Assembly (NCBI GenBank): GCA_002633025.1
Contig: NMRB01000622.1
Span: 143,602 to 207,601, forward strand
Source of the DNA: Notospermus geniculatus
Lineage: Eukaryota > Nemertea > Pilidiophora > Heteronemertea > Lineidae
Length of the DNA stretch: 64,000 nucleotides
Direction of reading: 5' to 3'
Below, in pieces: positions 38,836 through 49,100 of the stretch (position 1 is its first letter; each line of letters opens with the position of its first letter). Both the position numbers and the translations under genes were made by a program. Below the pieces are notes generated by a model that was not told where the DNA came from, did no database searches, and saw only the letters and a program-made list of their open reading frames with translations.

Positions 38836-40303
38836 CCCTAGTTAGTTTTCCGGATCACTTTGCGTCTGAGGCACGACAGCGTGGAACAAACCAGTCGCCG
38901 ATATGGTGTGACACGACTGCACTTGCGTCTCGCCTGCAATTCCAAGACGGATTTTAAGATGGAAGTGATCGGGAACACTCACTTCCGTCCAAAAGTCCTT
39001 ATCCGTGATTGGTCGATTTTATGTGGGGATAAATTCCTGATTTAATATGGACATAAGATAGGAATTTATATGGACATTAAATAAGGAGTGCGATGTTATA
39101 GCCACATGAAAAACTCAGCTGCGATTTGTTGATTTAGTGTGGACATAAATTCGTGATTTAATGTGGACATAAAATCGAAATTAATGTGTACATTTAATAT
39201 GAACTGTGTCCACTCCGGCCTGCGATAGACCATCCTCCCACAGCAGGGGTTTTTACCTCGCTCCTCTTCATCCGCTCACACAAACCCCTGCCGACATTCG
39301 CCGGAATCCGTGGAGTATCAAAGCCATTCCAGCAAATGTTCATCCCCACCATCTCATCCCAAGTTGGCTGGTGATTGATACACATGAACTACGCAGGTTT
39401 GAACAAAGCTGACCCAGCAGGTCAACATGAAATAACTCGTATCTGTTTGCCCTGCGAATGATATACATTCTGTGCGATGAATGCATGATAGGCTGAACTC
39501 AACTTAGGTTGAATCGAGCGGTGTAAGTAGGTTAATTGTCGGCATGGGTCGGAATAACCAATGTCAGCTGCTTGGCTGTGAATATTACAAGGGCCGTTAT
39601 ACATGTATACGTGTAACTGATCTCTAGTTAGGGTGAGGTGGGGAAGCTGAGGTACTTCAGCACTGTGTTGTGCGTGACACTACGACACAATCTACGTCTA
39701 ATGCCTGTCATCTTAAGGTGACTCAGAAATGGCGTTCGCTGATTGGGCGCATTTTCTCGTGCGCCAAGTACCCCAGCAAATCAGGCGGATTTCCTCAGGG
39801 GTTTGTCTGCGGTGACGAAGGGAGCGAGCAGTAAGAACGCCTGATATTCTCAGGATGGCGATAGACGTGTTGCCTGCATGATTGTATCACACTCTGTTTC
39901 TGAGCCAATATGCATACTCAACAGCCAGCGCTATCACCATTTCCCTTTATCGAATGGTAAACACGTCTATTCGTGGAAAAGTCATGGATTTCATTCTAAA
40001 CCAATACAGTCAGTTTAAAATAACAACAGTTTTAAAATAACTTCAAGCAGAATATTTTCTGATGGCAAAACGGGATACGAAGAATTCATTGTGATCATGA
40101 TAGTGCATGCTGACACAATAGCAGACGAAGGGGGTACGATTTGTGCCCTGGTAGGAAGAAGGCTGCACCGCATATTCTTGGAGGAAATATATTTTTTTCG
40201 CAAAGATTGTTATTCAATTCGCACAAATTTTCTGTGAGAAGGAGCCAAGGGAGCGTGAGATGATTTCCAACACATTACATCAATTGAAACTTGACGAACG
40301 ACA
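38836..40303. other. Intergenic with minor repeats
   Basis: 'atggacattaaat' and 'gtggacataaattc' echoes occur at 39020-39200, and a half copy of the 19545-type element (GGTGACGAAGGGAGCGAGCA ... ATTCTCAGGATG) lies at 39790-39860. No gene recognised. Confidence 0.55.
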
Positions 40304-40559
40304 TTAAAGATAATATATCACGACTTCATTGTTTAAATTTAATATTTGTAAACATGAATGTTTACATTATGTTATTTTGGACTTTTGGGACATGCCAACC
40401 CACCAAAACGAATACTTTTGGAATCAACAGAATTTCAAGAGGGGCACGCCACCAACAATTTGCTCATAAGACAAAGAAACCCTGGACATAAACAAACAAA
40501 ATGTAAATAAACAATGAATTTCGTGGCCCGCGAAAATATCCGTGATATATTATCTTTAA
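40304..40559. mobile_element. TTAA-flanked MITE, copy 2
   Basis: TTAA at 40304-40307 and 40556-40559 flanks AGATAATATATCACG and its exact complement. The 256-bp body is the reverse complement of the 2650-2904 copy. Confidence 0.88.
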
Positions 40560-40747
40560 TATCCACTTTGTGTTTCACCAAACGAATGATTAGCGCCGTA
40601 TGTCTTGGAATGGTGCATCAAACTATAACTATAGATGTAATGGACAAATAGTGTACCACGCGGCAGATTTTCAGCTGTTCCCCAGAAAAAGTGTGTGCGC
40701 GTCATTAGGCCTAGGCCTACATGTACATGTATGTACATGTATATACC

Positions 40748-41500
40748 AAGTGGGCATAAAAAATGGGCCGTACTTTGATGCCGCATTGCTCCATTATCCT
40801 TTTTTCAAACCGTTTCAAACTTTAGACATTCAAATGGCATGTATTTGTTAATATACTGACCAATTCTCAAGGTCATAGTTTGAGTAGTCTGTACACAGGG
40901 TTAAAATGAAAACATAGCCTCAAAAACGCACGTTCCGGTGACCCACATTGTATCATAGAAAAATTCACTGAGGATGAACTAAAACGCACGCATCAAGGAC
41001 TGCGGGAAAACATTACTCTAAAGCGGGTGATCCACTGTTGCGATTTTGGCTTGAGACGTGGTTGCGTTCCCTTGCGGTTACCTTATATGGCAATCGGAAG
41101 TCCTTATAAGGTAATCGCAAGGGAATGCAACCCCGTCTCAAGCCAAAATCGCAAAAGTGGATCACCCGCTTTAAGGAGATCCGGGACTCGGTCAGTTCAT
41201 GGAAGAAACGTTTGCGCGCCCTCTACTGAGAAGATGGAGGACGAATTGATCACCTTTTCAAGTGAAACAAGGTAGGACATCATTTTGAAATGTCCGCAAC
41301 ATGCGTTTTTGACTCTTTATTTTGATTTTGGTCCCATAAAAAGAAATCTTAAAGGATGAAATTGAAATTTGGTCTGTATACTTAGGACATGATGGCTTTT
41401 GAATGTTTAAATTTTTAGAAGCTGGCGTAAGAGGGTTTCGGAGATATCGAGTGTCAAAGTACGGCCTATTCTTTAGGCCACATAAAAAAAAGAAAGCTCG
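40748..41500. repeat. Inverted pair of diverged 115-bp arms
   Basis: GGCCGTACTTTGATGCCGC...AACATTCAAA-type sequence at 40760-40860 reappears inverted at 41368-41480 (GCCGTACTTTGACACTCG on the minus strand, followed by the same CATTCAAAnGC and 'actgacc' words). The foldback 41019-41173 sits between them. Confidence 0.55.
41019..41173. repeat. Foldback, arms about 65 bp, nearly perfect
   Basis: TAAAGCGGGTGATCCACT and AGTGGATCACCCGCTTTA bound it; TGCGATTTTGGCTTGAGACG and its complement continue the pairing. Confidence 0.93.
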
Positions 41501-41634
41501 TGATCGTCCCCGCCCGACCCGCGAAAACGGCCCCGACCCCGTTTTTTTCAAAAAATTTTTTTTTCCCAAAAAAATATTTTCCATCGAAAATAACTTTTTT
41601 CTATTTTTTTCCAAAAAAAACGTTCAAATTGCCC

Positions 41635-41796
41635 ACTTAAGCCGCCCATACACGGCGCAATATTATTGCACAATATGAGGCCCAAATGGGTGGTTGTGTG
41701 CTTCTAGCATGATAATTAGAAGAAAGATTGACAATAATATTGCCCATTGTGAGCCTCATATTGTGCAATAATATTGATCGTGTATGGGCAGCTTTA
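41635..41796. mobile_element. MITE with CCCATACACG ends, copy 1
   Basis: TTAAGCCGCCCATACACG and CGTGTATGGGCAGCTTTA bound a 160-bp element with CAATATTATTGCACAATATG inverted inside. Copy 2 is at 47089-47247. Confidence 0.9.
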
Positions 41797-42196
41797 CATA
41801 TATTTTGACAATTGACATCACTTGTTGTTCAGTTCATATCGCACCTGGGATACAAAGGACGCGATTTCAAGGCATTTGGTTGTTACCATTGACTCATTCT
41901 TCATGCCAATTCACTGTAAAAAAAATTTTTAAAGCCTCCCCCACCCTACCCACCTCATCCCCGAGAAAAGGACGATCACCAATTTTTTATGTGGCCTTAT
42001 GCCCACCCGATATAACGAGATAACTCTATCATATTTAGAGAAAAGATGTTATCTATCGATATATCTTTCTTTCGAGTAAAAACTAACCTGGAAAAACGTT
42101 GTAAACATAGGTACACTTTAACCGTACGTGTCTATAGTTTGTCAGTAGTGACAGGAAGATCTGATTCATGAGGGAGGTACCATTAAAGTAAGATGT

Positions 42197-42352
42197 GACA
42201 TAGAAGTCGGGCCTCTAAGGTGAAAGACAATGCTTCCTACCAGATTCGAACCCACGGACCCTCGCATCAATCGCCAACACTAAGGGGCAGCACGCCTTAA
42301 ATCCCAAGGCAAAATCTCCATCTAATCCCCACTTTTCTACCAGATTTGTGTT
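42197..42352 (-). repeat. tRNA-derived SINE, copy 3, just upstream of a receptor start
   Basis: On the minus strand 42222-42335 reproduces the tRNA-like part of 38376-38485 (GGGATTTAAGGCGTG, GTGGGTTCGAATCTGGTAGG, AGCATTGTCTTTCACC). It is flanked by the 15-mer CATTAAAGTAAGATG at 42182-42196 and 42353-42367, a likely target-site duplication. The second copy of the 15-mer contains the receptor ATG. Confidence 0.7.
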
Positions 42353-42364
42353 CATTAAAGTAAG

Positions 42365-42687
42365 ATGGACAGAGAAATTATAACTCGTAATATCAGCGGT
42401 GACAGAAGGGATGATGAAGACCTTTATGCTGATCTCAAACTTTTCTACCAGATTTGTGTTCATTACTTCTGGATCGTGCCAGTTGGGTTTGGTATTCCTG
42501 GAAATATCTTGTCTGTATTAGTCGCTAACAGGAAAAACAATAAGAATCTGTCTCCGTGTATTTACATAACAGCCATGGCCACGGCCGATACCTTATTCCT
42601 TGTTGGGCAGATTTGGATGACTTGGATAATTATCTATGCCCCTCGACTGGGAGAGGAGATACCGAAATTTAGAGGATATTTCGTTAT
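42365..42687 (+). CDS. Spliced 7TM receptor gene 5, exon 1
   Basis: It begins ATG at 42365 and covers an N-terminus with an NIS glycosylation site, TM1 (WIVPVGFGIPGNILSVLVAN, with the GN motif) and TM2 (CIYITAMATADTLFLVGQIW). It ends at a GTAAGT donor (42688) in phase 2. A 27-base piece of this exon (42439-42465) is repeated upstream of the start at 42331-42357. The related intronless receptors suggest a common class A family. Start uncertain because the ATG lies in a duplicated target site. Confidence 0.8.
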
Positions 42688-43138
42688 GTAAGTAGTCACG
42701 CTGTGACTGAGTAATGCTTTAGAATCAAAACTGCATTTGTACTGTATGAACATGAAATCAAAAATGCGATGTGCTTACTATCAAAGTTCTTTTAAAAGGA
42801 TCAAACGTAAACGAAAAGTAGAAGAAACTGTAATCAATGAATATAGCAAGAAAATAAAGTAGACATCTTAAGTATAATTCCCCATGAAAAAAAGTATTTG
42901 TAAGAACAATAAAACCTTTTGAAAATTTGAGTTGAATGTTTTTGACCAAGTTGTATGTAAACTTCTGCCCTCAACTGTTTACTTTGTATGCATTTCTATT
43001 GTGCATCTACATGCACTGTACATTACCAATACATTGACGGTTTGTGAGTATTTTGTGGCGATCAAAATGCCACGGTCGCATCGCCAAATTGTTGAGTGCT
43101 GCTGAAATATTCACTGGTGCCTGTTCCTTATTTTCTAG

Positions 43139-43359
43139 ATTTCATTATTTTTGGACTTACACGACAGCCATGCTTTCTGGCCTCTTCTTAGCCGAGATGT
43201 CCATCGACAGATTCATAGCAGTACGGTTCCCCATGTCTGCTTCGAGGCTGTGTACGCCATCAAGGACAAAAAACATCGTCGTCATCACTACAGTGATCTT
43301 CACTGCATTGAATGTAAACACATTCTTCACCCACGAACATGCAAAGGACGCAGCGACAG
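43139..43359 (+). CDS. Receptor gene 5, exon 2 (TM3-TM4)
   Basis: After TTATTTTCTAG the exon continues in phase and encodes TM3 with MSIDRFIAVRFPMSASRLCT, the same DRF and A(S)R-CT signature as in the intronless receptors (FDRFIALTWPLQAARICT). TM4 follows. It ends at GTAAAA (43360) in phase 1. Confidence 0.82.
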
Positions 43360-43465
43360 GTAAAAAATTTCATGGTTTATTGTTATGGGCTAATTCCTTT
43401 TTTAAGCAAAGACGCTGCCTCCCTCCGAGTATACATCAGTTCAAATTAGGTCGTCGTTTATGACG

Positions 43466-44015
43466 TCATGGCGATTTCTTGGCAACCCGCACATGCGCAA
43501 TTGCCGTTTTCTTGGTCAACACGGAAGCCGGTGTGTTTTCATTGGTTTCAACGAAGGATTTCGGCAATCGGCGGCATTTTTGGTGGTTCGCATCGATATT
43601 TCTACAGGGCAGCCCTTATTTACGCTGTGAAAGGGTCTGGTACTAGTTGAGGAAAGGAAAATAACTGGTTTCCCCGCTGTATCACCAAAGCGTGCGAGAG
43701 ATCGAGCGAAGAATGGAGTGAATTCGCGATCTACGGCCATGTGCATCGCCATTTTTGTCCACTCGGAGGCCACACTTGGACGAGTTTTTCTGTATATCGC
43801 ACCCAATTTTCATGTTGGTGACGATTTTCACCGCCTGGTGATTATCTCGAGGACTCACATACGTATAAAAACAAAGCTCGGCGAAAAACCAACAGACGCC
43901 GGCAAAATTGTGCAACCCACCGGCAATCCTTGTTGAAAGTCATTAAAACATTGACTTCCGTCTTGGACCAAGGAAAACGGCAATTTGCGCATGCGCGAAT
44001 TATCCATGGCAATGA
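43466..44015. mobile_element. Foldback in receptor intron 2
   Basis: Arms of about 85 bp: CATGGCGATTTCTTGGCAAC...GCGCAATTGCCGTTTTC at the left and its diverged complement ending GCGCATGCGCGAATTATCCA at the right. GGAAGCCGGTGTGTTTTCAT pairs with ATTAAAACATTGACTTCC. Confidence 0.8.
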
Positions 44016-44086
44016 CCTAATTACGAAAAGTCTGAACTCATCTATAATGTAGTGTCAGCGTGACTAGCTTTCCATCTTCCTTTTAG

Positions 44087-44520
44087 GTTACGACTTCGCC
44101 TACATTTCTGTCGAGAACAACCCCACAGTTGAAATGCTCACTTCGACATTTCAATTACTTTTTGGAGCCTTCATACCACTGGCAATCATCCTGGGCTGTA
44201 ACGTCATCATTATAATCACAGTTAAATCGGCAGCTAAGAACAGGATCAAGATGGACGTAGGTCGACGTCACGATGAGAAGAAGCGGAAGGAAATGGAATA
44301 TTTAACGCGCATGCTCGTTTTTGTCAGCGTTGCTTACATCATAACATCTGTTCCTGTCCGAATTTTTCATCTCGTCATTGATATACCAGAAATATCGGAA
44401 TTGTACGATATGAGTAGCTACTACTGGACGTTGCGTTTCAGTGCTCAAAATGAATTTCTTTACAACATATGGGTGCGCCATATCTACATATACAGCCATT
44501 TCTACATATACAGCCTTTGA
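44087..44520 (+). CDS. Receptor gene 5, exon 3, truncated in TM7
   Basis: After CTTCCTTTTAG the exon reads (G)GYDFAYISVENN, TM5 (LLFGAFIPLAIILGCNVIII), a basic third loop (RRHDEKKRKEME) and TM6 (LVFVSVAYIITSVPVRIFHL). TM7 starts (SAQNEFLYNIW) but from about 44474 the sequence is a dispersed repeat, so the NPxxY region and helix 8 are replaced by a short foreign tail to the TGA at 44518. The product lacks half of TM7 and is probably not functional unless a further exon is spliced in. Confidence 0.75.
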
Positions 44521-44750
44521 CATAAGTTTATCTACATGTACTCCTGATACCTTAAATATTTCAAATACTAGTGGGCCAATTTTGACACGGTTTGTTCGAT
44601 ATGAAAATACATCTTGTTGGTCATATATCTGCATCAAAATTTTGGAAATTTNGGCTTTGTTTCATCAAAATATGTTTAGTGGTTGCTGAGATATTTGAGA
44701 TTATCAAAATTTTGATAATTTGAGATTTTAGTGTTTTAGTGTTTTCAATA
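44474..44750. repeat. Terminal half of the foldback at 45400-46276
   Basis: Almost identical to 45392-45552 (TTCTACATATACAGCCTTTG ... TTGTTGGTCATATATCTGC) and then to its inner part. It interrupts TM7 of receptor gene 5. An N lies at 44652. Confidence 0.9.
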
Positions 44751-44885
44751 TTTTTCCCCAGATCTCTATATACACAAGCATCGCAAAGTAGAAATGGAAA
44801 TTAAATGGACTTTACGATGGAGCACAATTTAAAGCCGTTGTACCGTAACCAGTATTTAAGCTCAATTGGGCGTTGACTTTTTCAG

Positions 44886-44992
44886 GGGAACTTCTTCACC
44901 AAATCACGGACGCAAACGCAAAACACCTCATCACATCTGCCAGTTCTTTAAAGGCTGCACAGGAAGCAGCCGAGAGTTATGGCAATTTAAAG
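44886..44992 (+). CDS. Acyl-CoA synthetase/4CL-like, exon 1 visible (plus strand)
   Basis: After TGACTTTTTCAG the exon encodes (gg)ELLHQITDANAKHLITSAS followed by SLKAAQEAAESYGNLK, the stretch of the AMP-binding N-domain that follows the TANPxYTxxE region in 4CL-like enzymes. It ends at GTTTGT (44993) in phase 0. The true first exon(s) are not in view upstream; receptor gene 5 lies there instead. Confidence 0.75.
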
Positions 44993-45191
44993 GTTTGTGG
45001 GAAACTTTTTCGCGTGTGCTCTGCTTTGCCACTCGAGTAGCGAATCTGAACATACTCGAGTTCGACACCTGGAGGTCACCTCATAACGTGCTGAACGAAC
45101 CCCATGGCAGTTGTCAGGGGCCTTATCCACGAAGGTGTCGTAACCCTACCGGATGCATAAAATATCGTTCATCTGCTGGCAAACTATTACG

Positions 45192-45337
45192 GAGGTTTAG
45201 AAATCAAACGATAAACGTAAACGTGTACGGCAAAGTTATTTTTGTACCGAAAATGCAATATAAAATCTGGTTAATGTGTAGTATGAAAAATAACGTTGTC
45301 CTAAAGTTTACGTTTATCGTTTGAGTTCTAAACCTCC
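45192..45337. mobile_element. MITE with GGAGGTTTAGAAATCAAACG ends, copy 1
   Basis: GGAGGTTTAGAAATCAAACG and CGTTTGAGTTCTAAACCTCC with ATAAACGTAAACG inside. Copy 2 lies at 48658-48782 in a later intron of the same gene. Confidence 0.9.
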
Positions 45338-45399
45338 CTATTGTTTAATGTCAACCAGACAAAATTTGCGTGCGTATAGTACGAATCGACTGCGCCATT

Positions 45400-46276
45400 T
45401 CTACATATACAGCCTTTGACATAAGTTTATCTACATGTACTCCTGATACCTTAAATATTTCAAATACTAGTGGGCCAATTTTGACACGGTTTGTTCGATA
45501 TGAAAATACATCTTGTTGGTCATATATCTGCATCAAAATTTTGGAAATTTGGAAATATAAAAATTATGTAACTTTTATTATGTAATTTTTTGTGACTTTT
45601 GTTAAAGTTGTGATCGAGTGGTAGTTTCTAAGGATTTTGAGCTTTGTTTCATCAAAATCTGTTGAGTGATTGGTCAGATATTTGAAATTATCAAAGTTTC
45701 GATAATTTGAGAATTTTCAATTTTTCACAATTTTTTTATATCGGTAGACAGAGCTCACCTAAAAACGTAAAAGTAATAAGTTTTGGAACTTTTAGCCGAA
45801 ACTGGTTATAAGTTAAGAATGTTTTTCAAAATATCAACATTTTGATACTTGAAAAAAATGTAATATTTCTGCCCGCTTAACGCAAAAAGTTCCAAAATTT
45901 TGTAAACCCATACAGTATTCTGAGGTTACATGTAGCTTTATCTAATGGCATTAAAATTTCCCCCAAAGCACAAAAATCTTATATTATCAAAATTTTGATA
46001 ATCTCAAATATCTCAGCAACCACTCAACATAATTTGATGAAACAAAGCCCAAAATCCTTAGAAAGTTCCACTCTATCAAAACCGCAACAAAAATCACAAT
46101 AAAATTACATAATAAAAATGTTGATTTTTAGTTTTTTTCTGATGACCTATTACATAGTTATGTTATTTCTAAATTTCCCAAATTTTGATGCAGAAATGTA
46201 TGACCAACAAGATGTAGTATTTGAAATATTCAAGGTATCAGGTGTAGATAAAATTATGCCAAAGGCTACATACATC
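45400..46276. mobile_element. Foldback of about 880 bp in the synthetase intron
   Basis: Left arm TACATATACAGCCTTTGACA...CTGATACCTTAAATATTTC and right arm (inverted) ATGTAGCCTTTGGCATAA...CTGATACCTTGAATATTTC pair over about 150 bp. AT-rich interior with 'tatcaaaattttgata' palindromes. It ends about 35 bp before exon 2. Confidence 0.85.
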
Positions 46277-46310
46277 TAAAAATATGGAAGAAATATTTTT
46301 TTAATTTAAG

Positions 46311-46516
46311 GAAATGTATGTGATCGGGGAGAATCCTCCACCTGGCTTTAGACCGTTCAGTGACCTTCTCAAGGATGACGGCAGCTTGTTTCCTGATGAG
46401 TTGACCTGTGACCCCCATGACGTCGTCGTCTTACCTTATTCCAGCGGCACGACTGGACTACCGAAGGGCGTGATGATAACACATAACAACTTTATATCGA
46501 ATGTGACCCAAGTATT
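46311..46516 (+). CDS. Acyl-CoA synthetase/4CL-like, exon 2 with AMP-binding P-loop
   Basis: [20 protein letters not shown], then [20 protein letters not shown] and [18 protein letters not shown] is the ATP/AMP-binding loop that defines the adenylate-forming superfamily. These enzymes activate a carboxylic acid as an acyl-adenylate and then transfer it to CoA. The exon starts after 'taatttaag' and ends at the GTGAGT donor at 46517, leaving two bases that join exon 3 as VLSEK. Substrate cannot be read from the fragment; a fatty-acid, coumarate-like or luciferase-like role are all possible. Confidence 0.9.
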
Positions 46517-46840
46517 GTGAGTTGGTGGCAATATCCCAGTAAAGCCTGGGTCACAAATCCACCGGGCCCCGTACGATTTTCCCCACCCAGCGGCTTGCCG
46601 TGGATTTTAGAGACAGTACGGGTCCATTACGATTTTCATTTTCATTTTCATGTTCATTTCTATGGTTTTCATTCCCCGGGCCTGAGGGGCAATCTGTCTG
46701 TTTTTACTCGCCGTACGGGCCCCAGAGAGTGGATATGTGACGGGGGCTTACTACAAAGCTTTCAGCCACCGGGGGCATGGGTATGATTCGTAGGGCTGCA
46801 TTTAGGTCTAGGTTTGATTCACGGAGACGATTGGGTGCGG

Positions 46841-47092
46841 TAAAGCTAGGAATCCACCATTGATTTTCAAGCTGATTTAGCGTTGCGACTTCAACTGGGT
46901 TGCGTTGCAACTGGGCCCTCGATCGCCGTAGTGGACTCGCTAGGTTTCCACCAATGGCGAAGATGTGGTCAATTTCAGTCGGCATTCGGTCGGAGACCGG
47001 TGTATCAGTTCCTTGCGATCGTATTCAATCGCAGGTAGCAGGTTACAAAGCAGGTCGCAACGCAGAAAATCAGCAGTGGATTCCTAGCTTTA
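46841..47092. repeat. Foldback interrupted by a MITE
   Basis: TAAAGCTAGGAATCCACC pairs with GGTGGATTCCTAGCTTTA-like sequence at 47074-47092. The segment 47001-47084 reappears inverted at 47296-47367 on the far side of the MITE at 47089-47247. Confidence 0.75.
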
Positions 47093-47247
47093 AGCTGCCC
47101 ATACACGATCAATATTATTGCACAATGTGGGGCCCAAAAATAGGGGTATGTGCTTCTGGCATGATGGGTAGGAGAAAGATTGGCAATAATATTGCCCATT
47201 TGATCCTCATATTGTGCAATAATATTGATCGTGTATGGGCTGCTTAA
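47089..47247. mobile_element. MITE with CCCATACACG ends, copy 2
   Basis: TTTAAGCTGCCCATACACG and CGTGTATGGGCTGCTTAA; the interior matches copy 1 at 41635-41796. Confidence 0.9.
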
Positions 47248-47443
47248 GGCATACCTCCCTCATTTGAAATGCGACCTATCAATACCATGAACAATGAAGT
47301 TGCTGCTGATTTTCTGCGTTGCGACTTGCTTTGCAACCGGCTACGATTGCAAAGAACTGATACACGTGTAATAGAATCTAATGTCCCTCGATATGTGATG
47401 TCCCCCAACAATAGCCAAACCTACAGTCCCGTGGTGAGTCTAT

Positions 47444-47823
47444 ATAGCCGTGGTTACACTGCCGGTTTTTTTGCCGTCACACCTATCTATGAATTGCCGG
47501 GCTTCAAGATCCCCGTGTCTGAAAAACACGGGTTTTTGGAACACGACAAGCTTGCCGTGCTGTTCGAAATCCCCGTGTTTTCGTTAGTTGTTAGAACGGC
47601 TACAGATAGCGCAGCCATTAAGTGACGTCGTTTTCGCGCCTCCAACAATGTGTGCCAATACAGAAATGATCGAGTAGTCAGTGCATGCAGCGCAACTGTC
47701 GCCGGGCTACTTAACTACAATGTAGTAGTGTGACCTCTCGCCGGGTTTTTCGTATAGCCTAAACACGGATTTGACATGGGTCTGGAAAACACGGGTATTT
47801 TCAACAGGTGTAACCTAAGCTTA
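47444..47823. repeat. Decayed foldback related to 34611-34989
   Basis: AGCCGTGGTTACACTGCCGG at the left and AGGTGTAACCTAAGCTTA at the right pair partly; ACACGGG words recur in both orientations inside. Confidence 0.5.
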
Positions 47824-47877
47824 TCATTTTAAAAGGACAAGTCATACAACCTTCAACTTTTTACTCCCATGTGCCAG

Positions 47878-48055
47878 GTCAGAAAAAACATTAATTAACC
47901 ACACCACGGATGACTGCTACTTGGGATTCATGCCTTTTTTCCACATCTATGGCATGGTGACTTTCCTTGGTTACGTATTTCTGGTGGGTGCAAAAGTCGT
48001 CACTTTCCCGTCGTTCGAAGCTGAACTGTTCATTCGTTCCATCGAAGAATATAAA
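47878..48055 (+). CDS. Acyl-CoA synthetase/4CL-like, exon 3
   Basis: From the CATGTGCCAG acceptor: (L)SEKTLINHTTDDCYLGF, then MPFFHIYGMVTFLGYVFLVG and AKVVTFPSFEAELFIRSIEEYK. LPFFHIYG is a conserved core motif of 4CL-like enzymes, with the His thought to gate the substrate. It ends at GTAAGT (48056), phase 0. Confidence 0.9.
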
Positions 48056-48097
48056 GTAAGTGTTTAATTGTAGCATATCGCAAATGCTGTAGACTTA

Positions 48098-48541
48098 CCC
48101 CAGGCGCGTGTCCAGGATTTCGAGCAGAGGGGGTCCAGGGGATCGAGAGTCGTCGAAGGTGAAGCCGGAGGGGAGCGCGAGGGCGAGGGTGTCCCCCCTC
48201 GCGTAGGAAATTTTGTAAAATGTGCACACCGAAGACGCCATTTCCCATCATTTCAGCTATGAACATGTCTTCACTGGGTGAACCTGGTCGGATCCGCCAC
48301 ACCCAAGAATGGATAGCAGATGGGCTTACTAATGCATATATGTAACAGAACTATAGTGGGTACTACATATACATGTATATCAGAGCAGGGGTCCAAAGTT
48401 TCGAGAACCCGCTAAACCCCACACCTACTTGCCCCTCTCCGTGTCATTTATGCTCGCTTGAAGTGATACGCGTAAAAAAAATTATGGCCTGCGCTAGCGG
48501 GCGGGGGGGGGACCCCCTGGACCCCCTCTGGTCACGCGCCT
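48098..48541. mobile_element. Element with CAGGCGCGTGTCCAGG end
   Basis: CAGGCGCGTGTCCAGGATTT and AGAGGGGGTCCAGGGG at the left pair with CCCCTGGACCCCCTCTGG and TCACGCGCCTG at the right. The ends resemble those of hAT-like MITEs. TSD not resolved. Confidence 0.6.
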
Positions 48542-48544
48542 GAA

Positions 48545-48657
48545 CCCTAATATTAATATTAATAAGGATACTATTAATAAGTATCCTATTAGGATACTAT
48601 TAATAAGTAGTTTCCTTATTAATATTTTCCTTATTAATTTTTCCTTATTTTCCTTTA
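48545..48657. repeat. AT-rich TTAATA low-complexity tract
   Basis: Repeats of TATTAATAAG and GGATACTATTAATAAG in both orientations. Confidence 0.85.
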
Positions 48658-48782
48658 TCAAACGATAAACGTAAACGTTAACGACAACGTTATTTTTTCC
48701 GAAAATGCAATATAAAATCTGTGTAGTATGAAAAATGACGTTGTCGTGAAGTTAACGTTTATCGTTTGATTTCTAAACCTCC
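48658..48782. mobile_element. MITE copy 2 ending 13 bp before exon 4
   Basis: ATCAAACGATAAACGTAAACG pairs with CGTTTATCGTTTGAT; the right end TTTCTAAACCTCC matches copy 1 at 45192-45337. Exon 4 starts at 48796, so the element occupies the usual branch-point region. Confidence 0.88.
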
Positions 48783-48795
48783 GTTTTATCAACAG

Positions 48796-49074
48796 GCAAC
48801 CGTACTACATATCGTGCCTCCTATTGGACTTCTCCTTGCCAAGCATTCATTGGTTGACAGTATTGATCACAGCAGTGTGAGAGAGATTTTCTGTGGTGCT
48901 GCGGCAATGGGACCAGAAACGGAAGACACGATTAGGCAAAGACTTGGGGTGATATTAAGACAGGGGTATGGCCTAACGGAGACCAGCCCAGTAGCTACGA
49001 TATGCCCAACAACAACGGACCCCGTCCTTAAACGAGGATCTGTTGGGGTCTTGATTCCTGGAACAGAGGCAAAG
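48796..49074 (+). CDS. Acyl-CoA synthetase/4CL-like, exon 4
   Basis: ATVLHIVPPIGLLLAKHSLV, then IFCGAAAMGPETEDTIRQRL, GVILRQGYGLTETSPVAT and GVLIPGTEAK. GYGLTETSP is the A5 motif that contacts the adenine and the substrate. The acceptor is TATCAACAG; the donor is GTGATC at 49075, phase 0. Confidence 0.92.
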
Positions 49075-49100
49075 GTGATCAAAATCGAAATGTTATAAAC

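Noticed and set aside
46520-46790. 89-codon open frame just after synthetase exon 2
   Set aside because: It begins beyond a clear GTGAGT donor and shows no adenylating-enzyme motif; intronic foldback DNA.
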